Of a DNA stretch of 64,000 nucleotides, positions 32,062 to 44,002 are shown piece by piece. The stretch's first letter is position 1. Every line of letters starts with the position of its first letter. The notes under the pieces were generated by a model. That model saw nothing but the letters and a program-made list of their open reading frames with translations. It searched no databases and was not told the origin of the DNA. Origin of the DNA: Corynespora cassiicola (taxonomy: Eukaryota; Ascomycota; Dothideomycetes; Pleosporales; Corynesporascaceae); assembly GCA_022059125.1 (NCBI GenBank), contig JAEUWY010000015.1:1302001-1366000 (forward strand). Direction: 5' to 3'. Position numbers and translations under genes: made by a program.

Positions 32062-34728
32062 GGTTGGTCGTGGTTGTTGTTGTAGTAGTAGTAGTGGTGG
32101 TGGTGATGGTAGTAGCGATGTTTATCGATTAAGCATTCGTCTGATGGTCTGACTGTGCGTGCGTCCCTCCAACAGATCAATTCCTCTTTCGAATAGTGGA
32201 ATCTTCCCCTCTCGATGAAGCACGCCGAACAATTAGGAAAGGGGCCCGCAGATGTGAACAATGACGGGCAGACGCAGGGTAAATCAATTGGGCTGGGGGG
32301 AGGGTTGCGAGGAGAGAGCAGAGACGGATAGACCGAGGACCACGTGCATCGCGGTAGGCTGGGGTGATTGGAGGGAGGAGGTAAAAAGCAATAGATAATT
32401 AAGCCATCCGGGGGGCCTGTCACGCTTCCTCTCGACGCGAGTAAGGAAGGGACCACGGCAAAACGAACGAGGAAGAAGAAGAAGAAGACGACGAGGGCAT
32501 GCAACGCGGGCGGACGCAAGAGAATCGAGACGAGATTCAGGAACGCGTGCGGGCAGGACGAAAAAACAATGGGGACCTACGCCGCATTATCATCCACGGA
32601 GAGCGAGCGAACCCGCACCCGCGACACGGCGCTCCCTCGCATCACCCATGCTAGCCATGCTAGCAGGCTGCTAGGCCGCCTTCGGGACGGTGCCGTACCT
32701 ACACCTGTACCGCGTCTTGTACGGTGCCAGGATGGAACCGTGGCGCCCCTGCAGGAGCCACTTCTGATTTTAAAAAGGCAACAGAAGAGGACAAGCTGTG
32801 CACCGCACGCAGACGCCCGCACGGACAGGCAGCCAGATGGGCACCGCCCGCTCGTTCTGGGGTGTCTTGCTGGGCGTTCGTGCGCTTCCCGCTCCGTCTC
32901 GTTCGCATGGCATCCGTTTCGTTTCGTTTCCCTGGATGGGGGCTTTGGAGAGTGCCTGTTGGCTGGAGTGGACGCGCTCGTGCGAGGGCCCGCATTCCCT
33001 CAAGTCCCAAGCGGCCCACACCCTGGACTCTGCGATCCTTCTCCCAGCTGTTCTCTCCGCTTTTCCTCTTCCCTCCAGCTCCTCCTGGAGCTCCAGGCCA
33101 GGGTGCTTCTGCCGGGCGCGGTGGGCTGGTTCGGGAAGGCCGCTCCAGCAAGCCAGATTGGACGTGGTCTGGGCACCGACCGGCACGCCGACGAGGGGGG
33201 GGGCTACAGTGGCTATGGTAGAGGAGGGGAAAGGAGGGTCGGAGACTGGGCAGCTGCGTCGCCTAAGCCCATGAATCCTCGTCCTGTCCTTTGGCGTCGT
33301 GTTGGCGTTTCCGGCCGGTGCGAGGCTTGCGTTGGTCGTATATGGGGCCGCAAAGCCACCACGTCGAACCAAGACCTCATGGTAACGGGACTGACATGGA
33401 CCGCAGCTCCCGGGAAATTTCGCGGTACGCCATCGGCTTCGTGTTCGCTCCAATATGGTCGAGCCTGGCCTATCCGTCTTGATGACCATGGATTGATTGA
33501 ATTGATTGATTATTATTATTTTTCCTTCTCGCTCTCTCATTCAATCCAACTGCTTGCCGGGGTTTTTCCTGGCATGGGGGTCCGTCGTTCGATTCATGAA
33601 TGTGACCCACGGGCGTGCGCCGTCTCGGTGCGATTACAACAGAAGCTCGAGTCGCAGCGATGCCATCCATGCCCCCCCAGGCACCCTCCACCTCACCCTC
33701 GGCTGTACTGCGTTGGAGATGAGACGACGGGATTCATGGCGACGCACCGCATCACATCCCGCTAGCGGCAATGATTGGCCCCCCCCGGGCGGCCTCTCGG
33801 GTGTTGTACGCTTCTGGCCTCGTCTTCTTTGCTCTTTTTCGAGCCCGCCATGTGTTTGACCTGGCCGCTTGCGATCCTGGGCCCCGCGCCACGTGTGAAC
33901 GATAGATTGCGTGCATGGCGCGCGTCTGTCCAGGTGTTGGCCTGACCTGAGGGCGGGCGGGCGCGCGCGCGTTGCTTTTGCTTCTTCCCTTTTGCCGTTG
34001 CTGGCGGCCGTAAATAAACAAACGGATCCTCCAGGTCCCACGCCACCAGCCGTTTTGCTAGCTCGACACGCGTTTTCTAGAACCCGCGCATCCACGCACC
34101 CACGCACCCACGCACCCTCACCGTCCATCCATGCCTCTGGCTCGTGGTGATCTGCTCTACCGTGGTCTCGACTAGATGAGGATGGACATGCATCACTCCA
34201 ATGCCCGGCTGAGCGGCGTTGGCCGTGTTGGATGCATGCGCCTATCCTGAGCTTACCCGACGCTGCTGCACGTATAGACGCCGAGACTTCTGCAGCGTAG
34301 CCTGACATCACACGCGACGAGGATTTGTTTGGGGGTTGGCTTGGATCAGGGGAATCTAGAAACTTCTATAAGAGCGGGCGCAGTCATTGTTGCATGCGCC
34401 AGTATGCTGTTCCTGTGCTAGAGGTTGCTGTTGAATGCCCGACCACGACGACGGCGGCGACAAAAGAGGGCCCGTCTTGGGTGGCAGCAAGGCACCATCA
34501 TGTTGAAGTCCCGCCATCGTTGATGGTGTCATGGCCCGCACTGCTGGAATTTCTGCCCATCACACCGTCACATCCCACTCCACGACCTCATCTACCTGAA
34601 TTGCAATCCCGAGTCATGGCCCCGAGACGTCTGCTCAATCATTTGTACTCGGCTCGCCCAAGCGAGATTCTCTGCCTGGCTGCGCGCCTATCACGTTTTG
34701 CACATGGACGTCCTTGTCATGCCGTCTC
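32062..34728. other. Long spacer with one doubtful open frame
   Basis: 2.7 kb without a recognisable gene. A TAG/TGG/TGA triplet tract at about 32070-32120 precedes the disordered-protein gene. An ATG-started + strand frame of 398 codons (32569-33765) has no recognisable domain, a composition like translated non-coding GC-rich DNA, and an overlapping open antisense frame, so I do not call it a gene. The right end is 3' region of the carrier gene. Confidence 0.5.
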
Positions 34729-36101
34729 TTAGCTGATCAGCCTCATCGTGATCTCAACGGTAGCAAAAGTGCCCGCACTGACGGGCATGGCCCTCAACAG
34801 CGTGGGCCCAATGCCCCTCCAGAACCCAGCCGCTCCCTCGGCCCTCCACGTCTTTGCGAAGCAGTCGCGCATGCTCGAGTACTTTTGGTTGGGCCCGAAG
34901 CCGTCGCTCTGCATCTTGCTCTTGATCACGTCGAAGGGGTAGCTGCTGATCCAGAGCGCCTCGCCCGCAAGTCCGCCGTAGGCCGCCACCTTGAGCGTGC
35001 TGATGTCCTTGCGGTCGATGTTGTTGCGCGCCGCGTCCGAGTTCATCATGTACTCGAAGGCGGTAAACCACACGCCGTAGGCCTGGGCCTCGCGCAGATA
35101 CGTGACGGCGGTTCCGCGGTAGACGCCGGCGAGAACGCCCTGGTGGGCCGACAGCTTCTTGACACAGTCAATAGGGCCGTTGTACAGGCGGCCTGCGCCA
35201 TGAGGCTGGGTCTGCAGCCGGATACGGATGTGCTCGATTGGGCTGGAGAGGACCGTGTTGGCGATACCGGCGAAGGCACCCGAGGCGTAGTACTGTGCGT
35301 ACGATAGCTCGTGCGCGTTGTGCTTGAGCGTGTTGGATGCTTCAAAGGCTCGGCGAGCATAATGGAATGCGCCGAACTGGACGGATACCTGGGACGCGTC
35401 AGAGCCATCGTCTCCCCACCTCTGCAGAGCAAGCAATGACAGCAGCAGCCGAGGGCGAGACCGAAAAGAAAGTCACTCACACAGGCGCCGATTCCAATCA
35501 ATGGCGTCAACGTGCCCTTGTAAAAGGCCATAGCACCCTCATTCTTGTAAATCTTCGCCGCCGCATCCGCAGCGCCAGAGTACTGCTGCGTGGTCTGCAA
35601 CCTGACCTTGACAATGTCTCAACACGGAGTTAGCCCCCCTGTCTCATCGCCGCCCGCAAGTCGTCGAATGTACATACCAAAAGGTTGACCTGTCGACCGT
35701 GTGTTAGCCCAAGCTGCTCATCCCGACATCGGCACCAAGAAAGACACGACAAAGCAAGCAAACGACGCAAGCCACCAGGCCGGCCCCAGGAGTCGCAATG
35801 GCAATTTGCAAATTGCGATCCCAATTGCGAGCTCCATGGCCTCCACAAAGCAAAGCAAAGCAAAGCAAAGCAAAGCACCCCCCCTCATTTAAAAAAAAAG
35901 GTAACACCCCCAGAAACCCACGTGCGAAACGCAGACCCTTCCCCCCCCAAAAAACAAGCAAGACAAGAGATTAGATGAACAGAGAAGCCACGTACCCAAA
36001 AGCACCTGCGCGACACCCCCAACCGCGCCCGCGAAGAGATCCTTCAACGTCCTCTTGAGCCCATGCTCCGGGAGCTCAAGCTCCTTATCGAACTCGGACA
36101 T
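34729..36101 (-). CDS. Mitochondrial inner-membrane carrier (Ymc1-like)
   Basis: Four exons from 36101 down: 35996-36101, 35678-35689 (12 nt), 35481-35617 and 34729-35388, 304 aa, standard carrier length. Three repeats each show the family signature: QPFDIVKVRLQ, SPIEHIRIRLQ and YPFDVIKSKMQ. The second, with Glu and followed by TQPHGAG, resembles the Ymc1/Ymc2 amino-acid (glycine/glutamate-related) group, but carnitine/ornithine-type carriers are close. The first signature is completed only by the 12-nt microexon, which contributes GQPF. Intron 1 is 306 nt, long for this genome, and contains a CAAAG pentanucleotide repeat. The start MSEFDKELELPEHGLKRTLK directly precedes the first carrier helix (DLFAGAVGGVAQVLLGQPFD). 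Confidence 0.92.
35678..35689 (-). other. 12-nt microexon of the carrier gene
   Basis: The exon reads GTCAACCTTTTG on the minus strand between a CAG acceptor (branch GGCTAAC upstream) and a GTATGT donor. It completes Gly and adds Gln-Pro-Phe before the Asp of the first carrier signature. Reading through or skipping it breaks the most conserved motif of the family. Confidence 0.87.
35845..35876. repeat. CAAAG pentanucleotide tandem repeat in intron 1
   Basis: Six tandem CAAAG copies inside the 306-nt first intron of the carrier gene. It is a simple microsatellite. Confidence 0.85.
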
Positions 36102-37942
36102 GCCTGCCTTCCGTCTCTACCCTCTTGTTTTTTTTGCTTTGACGCTGGTGAGACAATGACCCCCTTCTCTTGCAGACCCAATCGCTGCACTCCGTATCCT
36201 CGTTATCTCGGTCGCGGGCGTGCGTTCGTAGTCGCGCTTCGAGGCCGGGGAGGTCTGCGTGTGGGTGGGTGGACGTGGAGAGGTCGCTCGGTCCCGCAGC
36301 GGTGAACTCAATCTCGGATAACGTCAACGGGGTACAATGGAGAAAGCCGCGATGTCGCAATGGTGCAACCACGCTCTTTTCGGCGCTCGCAAGGAGAGGG
36401 AAAGGATGGGGAGAAGGAGAAGAAGGAAAGCGAAGAGAAGGGCTTCAACCTAGGTAGGCACCCCCCCAGTCCGTCCGCCCAAGGCAAAAAAAAAAAGAAC
36501 CCTTGCCTGGCCCTCCTCCCTCCGATAACGAACGTCTGACGTGCTCGCCCCGCCAAGCCCCGTGGGCGGCGAGCCGCCAATAGCCACAGAGCCCCCCCCC
36601 CCCGTCCGCCGCCCGCCCCTCGGGACGCTTTTGCCTGGATAGCCGATCGAGTGCGAGGCATGCGTGCGGGGGTGCCAATGGGATTGATTGGCCTGGCCTG
36701 GTCTGCCGCAACAGCCCTTTCTCTCTTGCCCTGCAGCAAGCATGGAGCTTCCGATGCAAGGTACCGCGTACAGCTAGCTACAGTGCAGTACAGCGTCCAT
36801 CGGTGCGGACGCCATCTGTATGACATGCGTCTTGCGAGCATCGCGCGGGAGGTCAATCTGGCAATGCACGTACACGTTGCCTTATAGATTGGGGGGTTTG
36901 CACTATACTCACGCCCGTGAGAGGGACTCAGCGGGGAGAAAAGAGAGGGTTGTTCTATACATTACATTCTTCTGTATACGCTCTGCAGCACAAGTACATC
37001 TAGCAAAAAAAAAAACACAGGGAAATATATAGCAAGGATCGAGCAACAAAGAGACATGCATACAACATCCAGCTCTGTATAAAGCAATCCAGTCGAGTAA
37101 ATAAAAAAAAGGATATACAAGAATGCCACCCAGTGAACACAAAAAAGGACAAGAGGCCGGCTTTGCAGCCAGCCAGGACATGGCATGCCCGGCGGGGCTG
37201 CCAGACGCGGGTACTAATACACGGTATGTCGTTCCGAACATAGACGCTGCAGACGCTCTCCCCACCCCCACCCCTCTTCCACGGCTAGTCCAGGAACCCA
37301 AGGACGTATGCCTAGGAGTGCCCATCACCACCACATCTAGCGCAAATACCCTCGAAAACGACAACGACGGGGAGAGAAAAGAGTCAAGGGAAAAATGTCA
37401 GATCAGACAAGACGCGACAGCAAAGAGACGAACCAAAAGGAAAGACAGACAGACCGCAAGGAAAAGGAAACAGAGAGAGTGAGACCTTCTAGACATAGCC
37501 CATGCAAAAGAGGGAAAGAAAAAAAAAAGACAGCCTGGAAAACATGCATACCAAACCAGACTGCGACATGTTGCTCATGTTCGCCCCCCAGCGCCCCCAA
37601 CCCCATATGCCCCCCCATATGCCCCTCCCCTAGACCCGCCCTTTTACCCGCGAAAACGCTCCAAGGATATTCGTTTCGTGATCTCAAGCAAAAGGACATG
37701 CGCTGAAATCGCGGGGAATAAGTGCGCCTCTCACACCGCCCCCTCCCAAAAAAAACAGAACCTTGACCAATGCATCTCATCTCCCCTTCCCTTTTTTTAT
37801 ATCTTACAACTCTCCAATGCTTTGTTTGGAAAAAAGACTTGTTGCAAGCGCCATTAAATCATGACACCCATGTCCAAGACTACCTGGGTAATTTTCGTGT
37901 TGAAGTAAGTGGTTGGGAGTAGCGGGTGCAGGCGAGTGAGCA
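36102..37942. other. Long spacer, no gene seen
   Basis: Carrier promoter and leader on the left, 3' region of the Ras-type gene on the right. It contains mononucleotide runs (A at 36486-36496, C at 36592-36603) and A/G-rich tracts at 37370-37530. Open frames are short and compositionally biased. Confidence 0.55.
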
Positions 37943-39038
37943 TCACCAGCACCTCAACTTCTTCCAGAAGCTCTCTTTGGCATCCTGGCCGCCCTTCTCA
38001 GACGGCGGATCCGATGACGAGGCGTGCTTCTCGTTGACGGGCGGGAGCGCGGGGGTGCGTATGGTTTGGGCGCTGGAATCGCCAGCGGTTTGACGGCGGG
38101 CTTCGACGACGCGGCGAACGAGCACTGCATATCCCTCCCATCAGTTTCCACAGTCCCCAATCTAATAAACAGAAAAGACGGCCAGAGATGACAACTTACG
38201 CGCAAATGTCTCCTCGATATTCACCATCTCCCTCGCCGACGTCTCCATGAAGCCGCACCGGCGGCTCCGCGCCCACTCGAGGCCCTGGGCGCTCTTGATC
38301 TGTCTCGCGGCCTGCAGGTCGCACTTGTTTCCGGCCACGATCCTGACGGGCGGCACCTGGCCGTTATCGATCCTGTTCTCCTCCTCCATGTCGATCATCT
38401 CCGTAAAGTATTCGAGGCCGTCGAGCGAGTGCGGATTCGTTATGTCGTATACAAGGAGGAAGGCGTCCGACTTGAGATTCGAGGCTGCCCAGAGCCCCCT
38501 GTACTCCTCCTGCCCGGCCGTGTCGGTAAGCATCAGGAAATAGTTCTGGCCATCGATGTTGCGCGTCACCGAGTACGAGTCCTCTGCAAATAGCCATGGC
38601 CGTCAGCGTGTGCTTCTCTCTGTGTGCATGTGTGCATGTGTGCGTCTCGTGCAGTGTTCAGCGTGTGGGGTGGGATATATCGATCAGCGGAGAGGGTTTG
38701 TTCTCGGGGAATTGATCTCGGGGGGAAGCACGGCCGTGGGAGCGTGGCACTCGCCCCCCGGATGCTGCTGGGAGCAATGCGCACCTATCGTGGGATCATA
38801 TCTACAAAAAATCTCCGGTCAGCGCTGGGCCTCTTACAAGCGTGTCGTCTGCTTCGCACTTACTCGTGTGTCCACTGGCTCCTGACCAGGCGCAAGGTGA
38901 TGGAGGACTTTCCTGTCGTGGGTAGTCAGAAAAAGCGCTGGGCGACAAGGAAAAAAAGAATACGAGGGTCCCGGCTCGAGACGTACCGCAGCCACCGTCG
39001 CCGCACACGGTGATGGTGATCCTGTTGTTCTCGTCCAT
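37943..39038 (-). CDS. Ras-family small GTPase without CaaX box
   Basis: Five exons from 39038 down: 38987-39038, 38864-38912, 38785-38801 (17 nt), 38200-38583 and 37943-38124, 227 aa. All nucleotide-binding motifs are present: P-loop GDGGCGKSS (13-21), effector loop YDPTIEDSY, switch II DTAGQEEY (60-67, with the Gln equivalent to Ras Gln61), NKCD (125-128) and ETSA (153-156). It acts as a GTP/GDP switch, presumably in growth or morphogenesis signalling. The C-terminal 50 residues are variable, and the protein ends KESFWKKLRCW: a basic patch and a Cys second from the end rather than CaaX. Membrane attachment may thus use palmitoylation of Cys226 or charge alone. The 17-nt microexon encodes YDPTI of the effector loop. 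Confidence 0.92.
38785..38801 (-). other. 17-nt microexon of the Ras-type gene
   Basis: It reads ATATGATCCCACGATAG on the minus strand, between a GTAG acceptor and a GTGCGC donor, with introns of 62 nt (38802-38863) and 201 nt (38584-38784). The frame is held only when it is included. It encodes the core of switch I. Confidence 0.88.
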
Positions 39039-40663
39039 TGTGCACGCCCTGTTCGTCGGCCCTCTGGCAAGACAGCAGCGGAGGGAGTCGTGGGAGTGTT
39101 GGCGACGCGGTCGCGAAAGGGGATGGGGGGGTCCTCGGATGCGCTCAGCTCGGAGCGTGGTTGCGGGCTGCGATACGGAAGGAGGGAGCTGGCAGCCCAA
39201 TGACGGGAATCGGAGGCGGCGGCGTCAATAGCAGTGTCTCGGTGCTAGGGCGCGGCGTGCAGTAGCAGCGATACGTCAGAGGAGAATGGGGACAAACGAG
39301 CGGGCGGCAGAGTGGCAGGGCAGACGGGCAGAGGGGGCCAGGCGGCAGGGCAAGCAGGCGGGTTTAAGAAAGACAAGTCGCAGAGAGACGAAGAGGCACG
39401 ATGCAGGTGAAATGAGAGGCGATCAGTCGCATCCGTCCGGTCGACTCCAGGCGCGACCCTGCGCTCCCTGGCCGGAGCAGGCTGGCGGCCACTCCTTGGC
39501 CCACCTTCAGGGCTGGATTGCGCAACACGTGCCGCGTACATGGACCACATAATCTGGTCAAATATATCCTGCCCACACCCACCGGCACAGTCGCCCTCGA
39601 TCATCGGCCATGGAGCAATCGAGCATCGCGCCGTGCATGCCCGCCGTCCATTGCCCCCCTCCGCAGCATCCATCCCTCGAGCCCGCCCCCGTCTTGACAG
39701 CGCAGCACCCCCAGATGCCCACAATGCCTCGTATGCCATCATCGATGCCCCTGGCCCAACGGCACAAGCCCCAGGCAAGCGTGCGTGCGAGAGCCTCCAG
39801 CCCAACGCAGGGGCCAGCCGCGAACAGGTCCTCGAAGGAGCGTAGGAGCTCGCTCCCACTGCCGTCCACTGCGGCCGTGTTCACGCACCATGACATCTGT
39901 GCGAGCCTGCGCCAAGCCCACCTGGTCACTCCAATCGCCGCCCGCGACACCAGCGCCTCCCCGCCAGATCTGACGCCGTCCTCTCTCGCTTGACGTCCCC
40001 TAACACTGCCTGCGCTTCAGCTCCTGTACCCAGCATGAAATGCTGCTCCGCCCGGCACCGCACTCCTCGGCCCATGATTGATAAGCCCACCAGCACCACC
40101 ACCGGCACACCCGAGGGGGAAAAAGATAATGGCTTTGATTTGTTTTTTTCTGCTTCTTTCTACTCGATGCGAAAGACGAATTGCATCGTCTGCCGTCCGT
40201 GTTGTCGACCCTATGTACATGCCCAAGAGGAAACGCCTCTACGCCGCGGCCTCCTGTTCGTCTACGCCTCATTTTCTGTTCCCGGGTTCGTCCTATAGGT
40301 GTACCTACTAATCCAACAAAAGAAACCCGGCCGTGCGCTGCGCTGATAGGAAACACCTTGCATGAACCCCAGAGACCTCGTGCCCAAAAATGATGCCGTA
40401 ACAGACAAATAGAGAGACAAAATATTGGTAAGACGACGACCATGGACAAAGGAAATAACCCGACATGAACCAATCTACCCTTGGCCGATCCCTAAATATC
40501 ATCATCCAAAAAGAAGAAGAAGAAGAAGATCAGAGGGGAAAAATCACTAAGAAGAATACTAAGAAGAATCGAAGATATTGCATCAAGGGTATCGTTCCAT
40601 AGTCGAGGCAAAGGCAGGCATGTAAGAAATGGTAAGCGGAAGGAAAGGGTGGCCGTGCGTGTT
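39039..40663. other. Long spacer, no gene seen
   Basis: Promoter of the Ras-type gene and 3' region of WC-1. Several overlapping open frames at 39245-39993 on both strands look like translated GC-rich non-coding DNA. An AAG triplet run is at about 40510-40528. Confidence 0.55.
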
Positions 40664-43600
40664 TCAGTCGGGCTCATCGCCTTCGTCGATCTTGGCCGGG
40701 ATGCCACCGCCATAGCCCTGGGAGGCGGCTGCCTCCATACGCGCTATCTTGGCCGCATGGCTATCGCTATTGAGCTTGTTGGGCGACCTCTTTTCGCCCG
40801 TAGCTAGTGTCGAGGGTATGGACGACTGCCCACCCGTCTCGGGTACCACGTTGGGCAGTATCGTCTGGTTGTGGCGAGGCGATGCGCTCTTCTTGCTCTT
40901 GTCGCTCGTCGACTGCTGCGACGAAGTTCTCGGCGATACACGACCATTCTGCAATGCTGTTAGCGACATCGCCCTTGTTGAAAGCGTGCCCAAGGTACCT
41001 AAGCACTCACCTGCTTTGCCCACCGCAGGCCGCAGCTGTTGCAAAGATCGCGGTTGCCAGACGGTCCCCTCCTCCATTCGGGTGTGGTTCTCGTATGGCA
41101 ATTTGCACAATCCTTCTGCAGCTGGCCTGCGCCCTTTCTCCGTTTTCGCTTCTTCTTCGCAGCCAGCAGGCTCTGGACTTCTTCTGCGAGATAGCGGTTT
41201 CGCTTCTCCATCTGCCTGAGCTCGTACTGCCAGCTGGTACTGCGCGTCGTCTTGAGTTCGTCGAAGATGTTGTCCTCCGAGGCGAGGCTATGGTCTTGGT
41301 GTCCGATTCGCAGACCATTCTGGCCGGCAAATGTCGTGGCTGAATGTGACGTCGTGGTATAGCGTGCTTCGGCGCCTGAGGTTTGGGGCGTGGTGGATCC
41401 CGTGTTTGCAGACATGGTTCCATGGTGCATGGGTGATGGACCGGAATGTTGTGACTGTCCAGACATTTGAGACTCGCCCGATGTCCGGTCCTTGCTGTAC
41501 ATGGCCGGTCGAGAGTTGTTGCCGTTTCTCTGGTATTTGAGCAGCCTGGTCTGTCCCACCAGGAATGTTGGCTTGCAGCCCTCGGTGGCATCCCCGGGGT
41601 AGATCGTGGTGAATGCCTGAAGAACCTGGCCTCTCTTGTTGATCATCTCATGTTTGACTTCGCCTTTCCTGCCGGCTCGGGCTAGTTCCAGGATTCGTCC
41701 GAAGTTTTGCTTGGATTCCTGCCGCATCAAGGCTTGGATGCTTGTGCCACTCAGGTCGTCGGGCTGTTTGTCGAGCAGCTGTCGAACGTTGGAGGAGACG
41801 TATAGGAACATGCCCGATGTGGACATCTTTGACCACAGCTCATTGTCGCCTATACCGCCAGATTCACGAACGATGCTCTTGCTAAGTGTGTACACAGGCC
41901 GTTCCCGCCCGACAAGAATGATGCATTTGCGACCCTTTCCTTGCTCGGTGTGCAGTGAGCCGTGGCCTTCGAACCACATGTACCCACTTCGTTTGCGCCG
42001 GATCCTGAAGACTACGTTGACCGAAGCGCCGTTGCTCGTCTCCTTGAGTTCTCTGGTGACGGGGACAATGTCACTGGGGTGGCAGACAGATGACAGGGCG
42101 GTCCCAACCAATTCGCTTGGGTCGTATTCGAGGATCGTGTTACTGGACGGAGACAGGTAGAGGAACAAGCCCTTGAGTGAAAGCACATGGACAACATCGT
42201 CTGTGTTTTCCAGCAGAACCTTGTCCCAGAGGCGCCTGGTAATTTCCGAGTCTCCTGCCGAGTTGTACGTTGCCAAAACGTTGGAGACTTCGTCCTTGGA
42301 TATCGTCTGTCCCTGGTCAGGCTGCGGCTTGTGGGTGTCGTTGAAGATGTAGCTCGGCATTGATACGCCTCGCTGATAGTTTACGCGGTAGGATCCATCT
42401 GTTCTATGATTAGGAGACTGCTGCATTAGATCGTGTGTGCTTGAGCGTCGCCTACCTGCGTTCTTGTTCTGCATGGACCCTGGCTGCTCAACAAGATCGA
42501 CCTGGAAACCCACAAAAAACTTGATGTCACCGCCAGCCTCCCAAGGTATGGGGATCATAGTCAGCAAGTTCATAAACGGCTGTCCACCTCTTCGGTAGTT
42601 GATCAGGCTGATCTGGGCTTCTTGTCTTGTATTGATCATGTTCTTGAGATACAGGACCGAGTCGTCGTCTACATATTTGCGCTTGATTCCAGGTTCGACC
42701 TGTCCATCGGGTGACTGCAGGAAGCGACAATTCCGGCCAAGAATCATGTGCTTGTTGTAGCCAGTGAGACGTTCAAAGTTTTCTGAGCAATAGACTATGG
42801 GGTTATCGTCCGTCTGTGCGTCGCACACGACGAAAGCGCACGACAAATCCACGGATCCAATGTCGATTTGCGGGTTCGGCCTGGTAGCGACACGCATCTG
42901 TTGGGTTCCTGGTTAGCCAAGACGCGGAAAGGTCCACGGGTGTGATGTAACGTACCAGAACTCCGAGCATGTCAAAACCAGTGGATGAGTATGCATTTTT
43001 GAACTGTGTATTCATGTGGGGGTTGGAGTGCATCGTTGACGGGAAGCCTCCTGGGGGCGGCCTCCAGGGATATTTGGCATGGTGGTATGGATTTGGATCG
43101 GTGGTGACTTCGTGCTGTGTCGGCATGGCTATGGGCTCCTGGTTTTTCAACGACGTCTGGGCCATTTGTGTGGGGATGCTTTTCGACGAGGTGCGTTGGT
43201 CGTTTTGAGGTCGCGAGCTGGACCGCCCGCTGTTCTGTTCCTGGCTGTTGGAGCGGCTTGGCATGCCCGACCGCGCATCAGGCGTGACGCTCATGGAAGA
43301 GTTGGTCCGATAGGGGCCGGGTGGCTGCAGAGCCGACATGTTTGATTCCTGTTGGGGCGGAGCGGGAAGAGGGGTGGAAAAATCCTGGGCGACGGGGGAG
43401 TTCATCATATTCTGGGTAAACTGGTTGGAGAAGATGTTCATGTCGGACGGGTTCATAGCCAGCGGGTCGTTCATGTCCAAGCCCATGCTCATGCCGTTCT
43501 GGTAGGGACTCGAGATGTCCACGTCGAGGCCGACGTTCGGGTGCATGGGGGAAGCGTAGGCGGAGCCCGGGGCGGCCATGGTGGAGAAGGGGGAATTAGC

Positions 43601-44002
43601 ATTAGAGAACTGGGTGTTTATGGCGAGGTCGGCGGCGGGTATTCGGTCGTTCTGCATCTCGGTTGTGCGAGGGAACGAGGTAGTGCCGCGCAGCATGCCG
43701 TCCATGTCGGCGGAGGGCGTCATGTTGAACTGGAAGTCGTCGAGCGAGCCGTTGGAGTCGCCAAAATTCATCATGGACAGGCGCCTCGAGTCGGGGCTCC
43801 CGAGCTGCATGGACTGCGTCTGCTGGGCCTGGTGGCCGCTGTAGACGGGCATGCTCCGGCGGCGGTTCGCCTTCTCGTTCTGCGACACGATGTCGTCGAG
43901 CGACTGGCCCTCGACCAGATCAAAGGACAAGCCGTCGGCGGAGATGTCCATGGTGGCATTGTTGGGCGGATAGGGCCGCTGCGGGTACGGGTAACCATTC
44001 AT
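40664..44002 (-). CDS. wc-1: White Collar-1 blue-light receptor / GATA factor
   Basis: Three exons from 44002 down: 42956-44002, 41011-42897 and 40664-40948, 1072 aa. WC-1 binds flavin, partners WC-2, and activates light-induced and clock genes in the nucleus. Residues 1-340 are a low-complexity activation region without a long polyglutamine. The LOV domain follows, with [12 protein letters not shown]; Cys406 is the photo-adduct cysteine. Two more PAS domains come next ([20 protein letters not shown] and [20 protein letters not shown]). A basic nuclear-localisation stretch ([10 protein letters not shown]) precedes a GATA finger of C-X2-C-X18-C-X2-C form at 946-971 ([15 protein letters not shown]). 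Intron 2 falls just after the finger. It is divergent from the uS2m gene. Confidence 0.96.

Noticed and set aside
39245..39993. Overlapping 100-200 codon frames on both strands
   Set aside because: Open in several frames at once as expected for GC-rich promoter DNA; no recognisable sequence or splice-linked extension.
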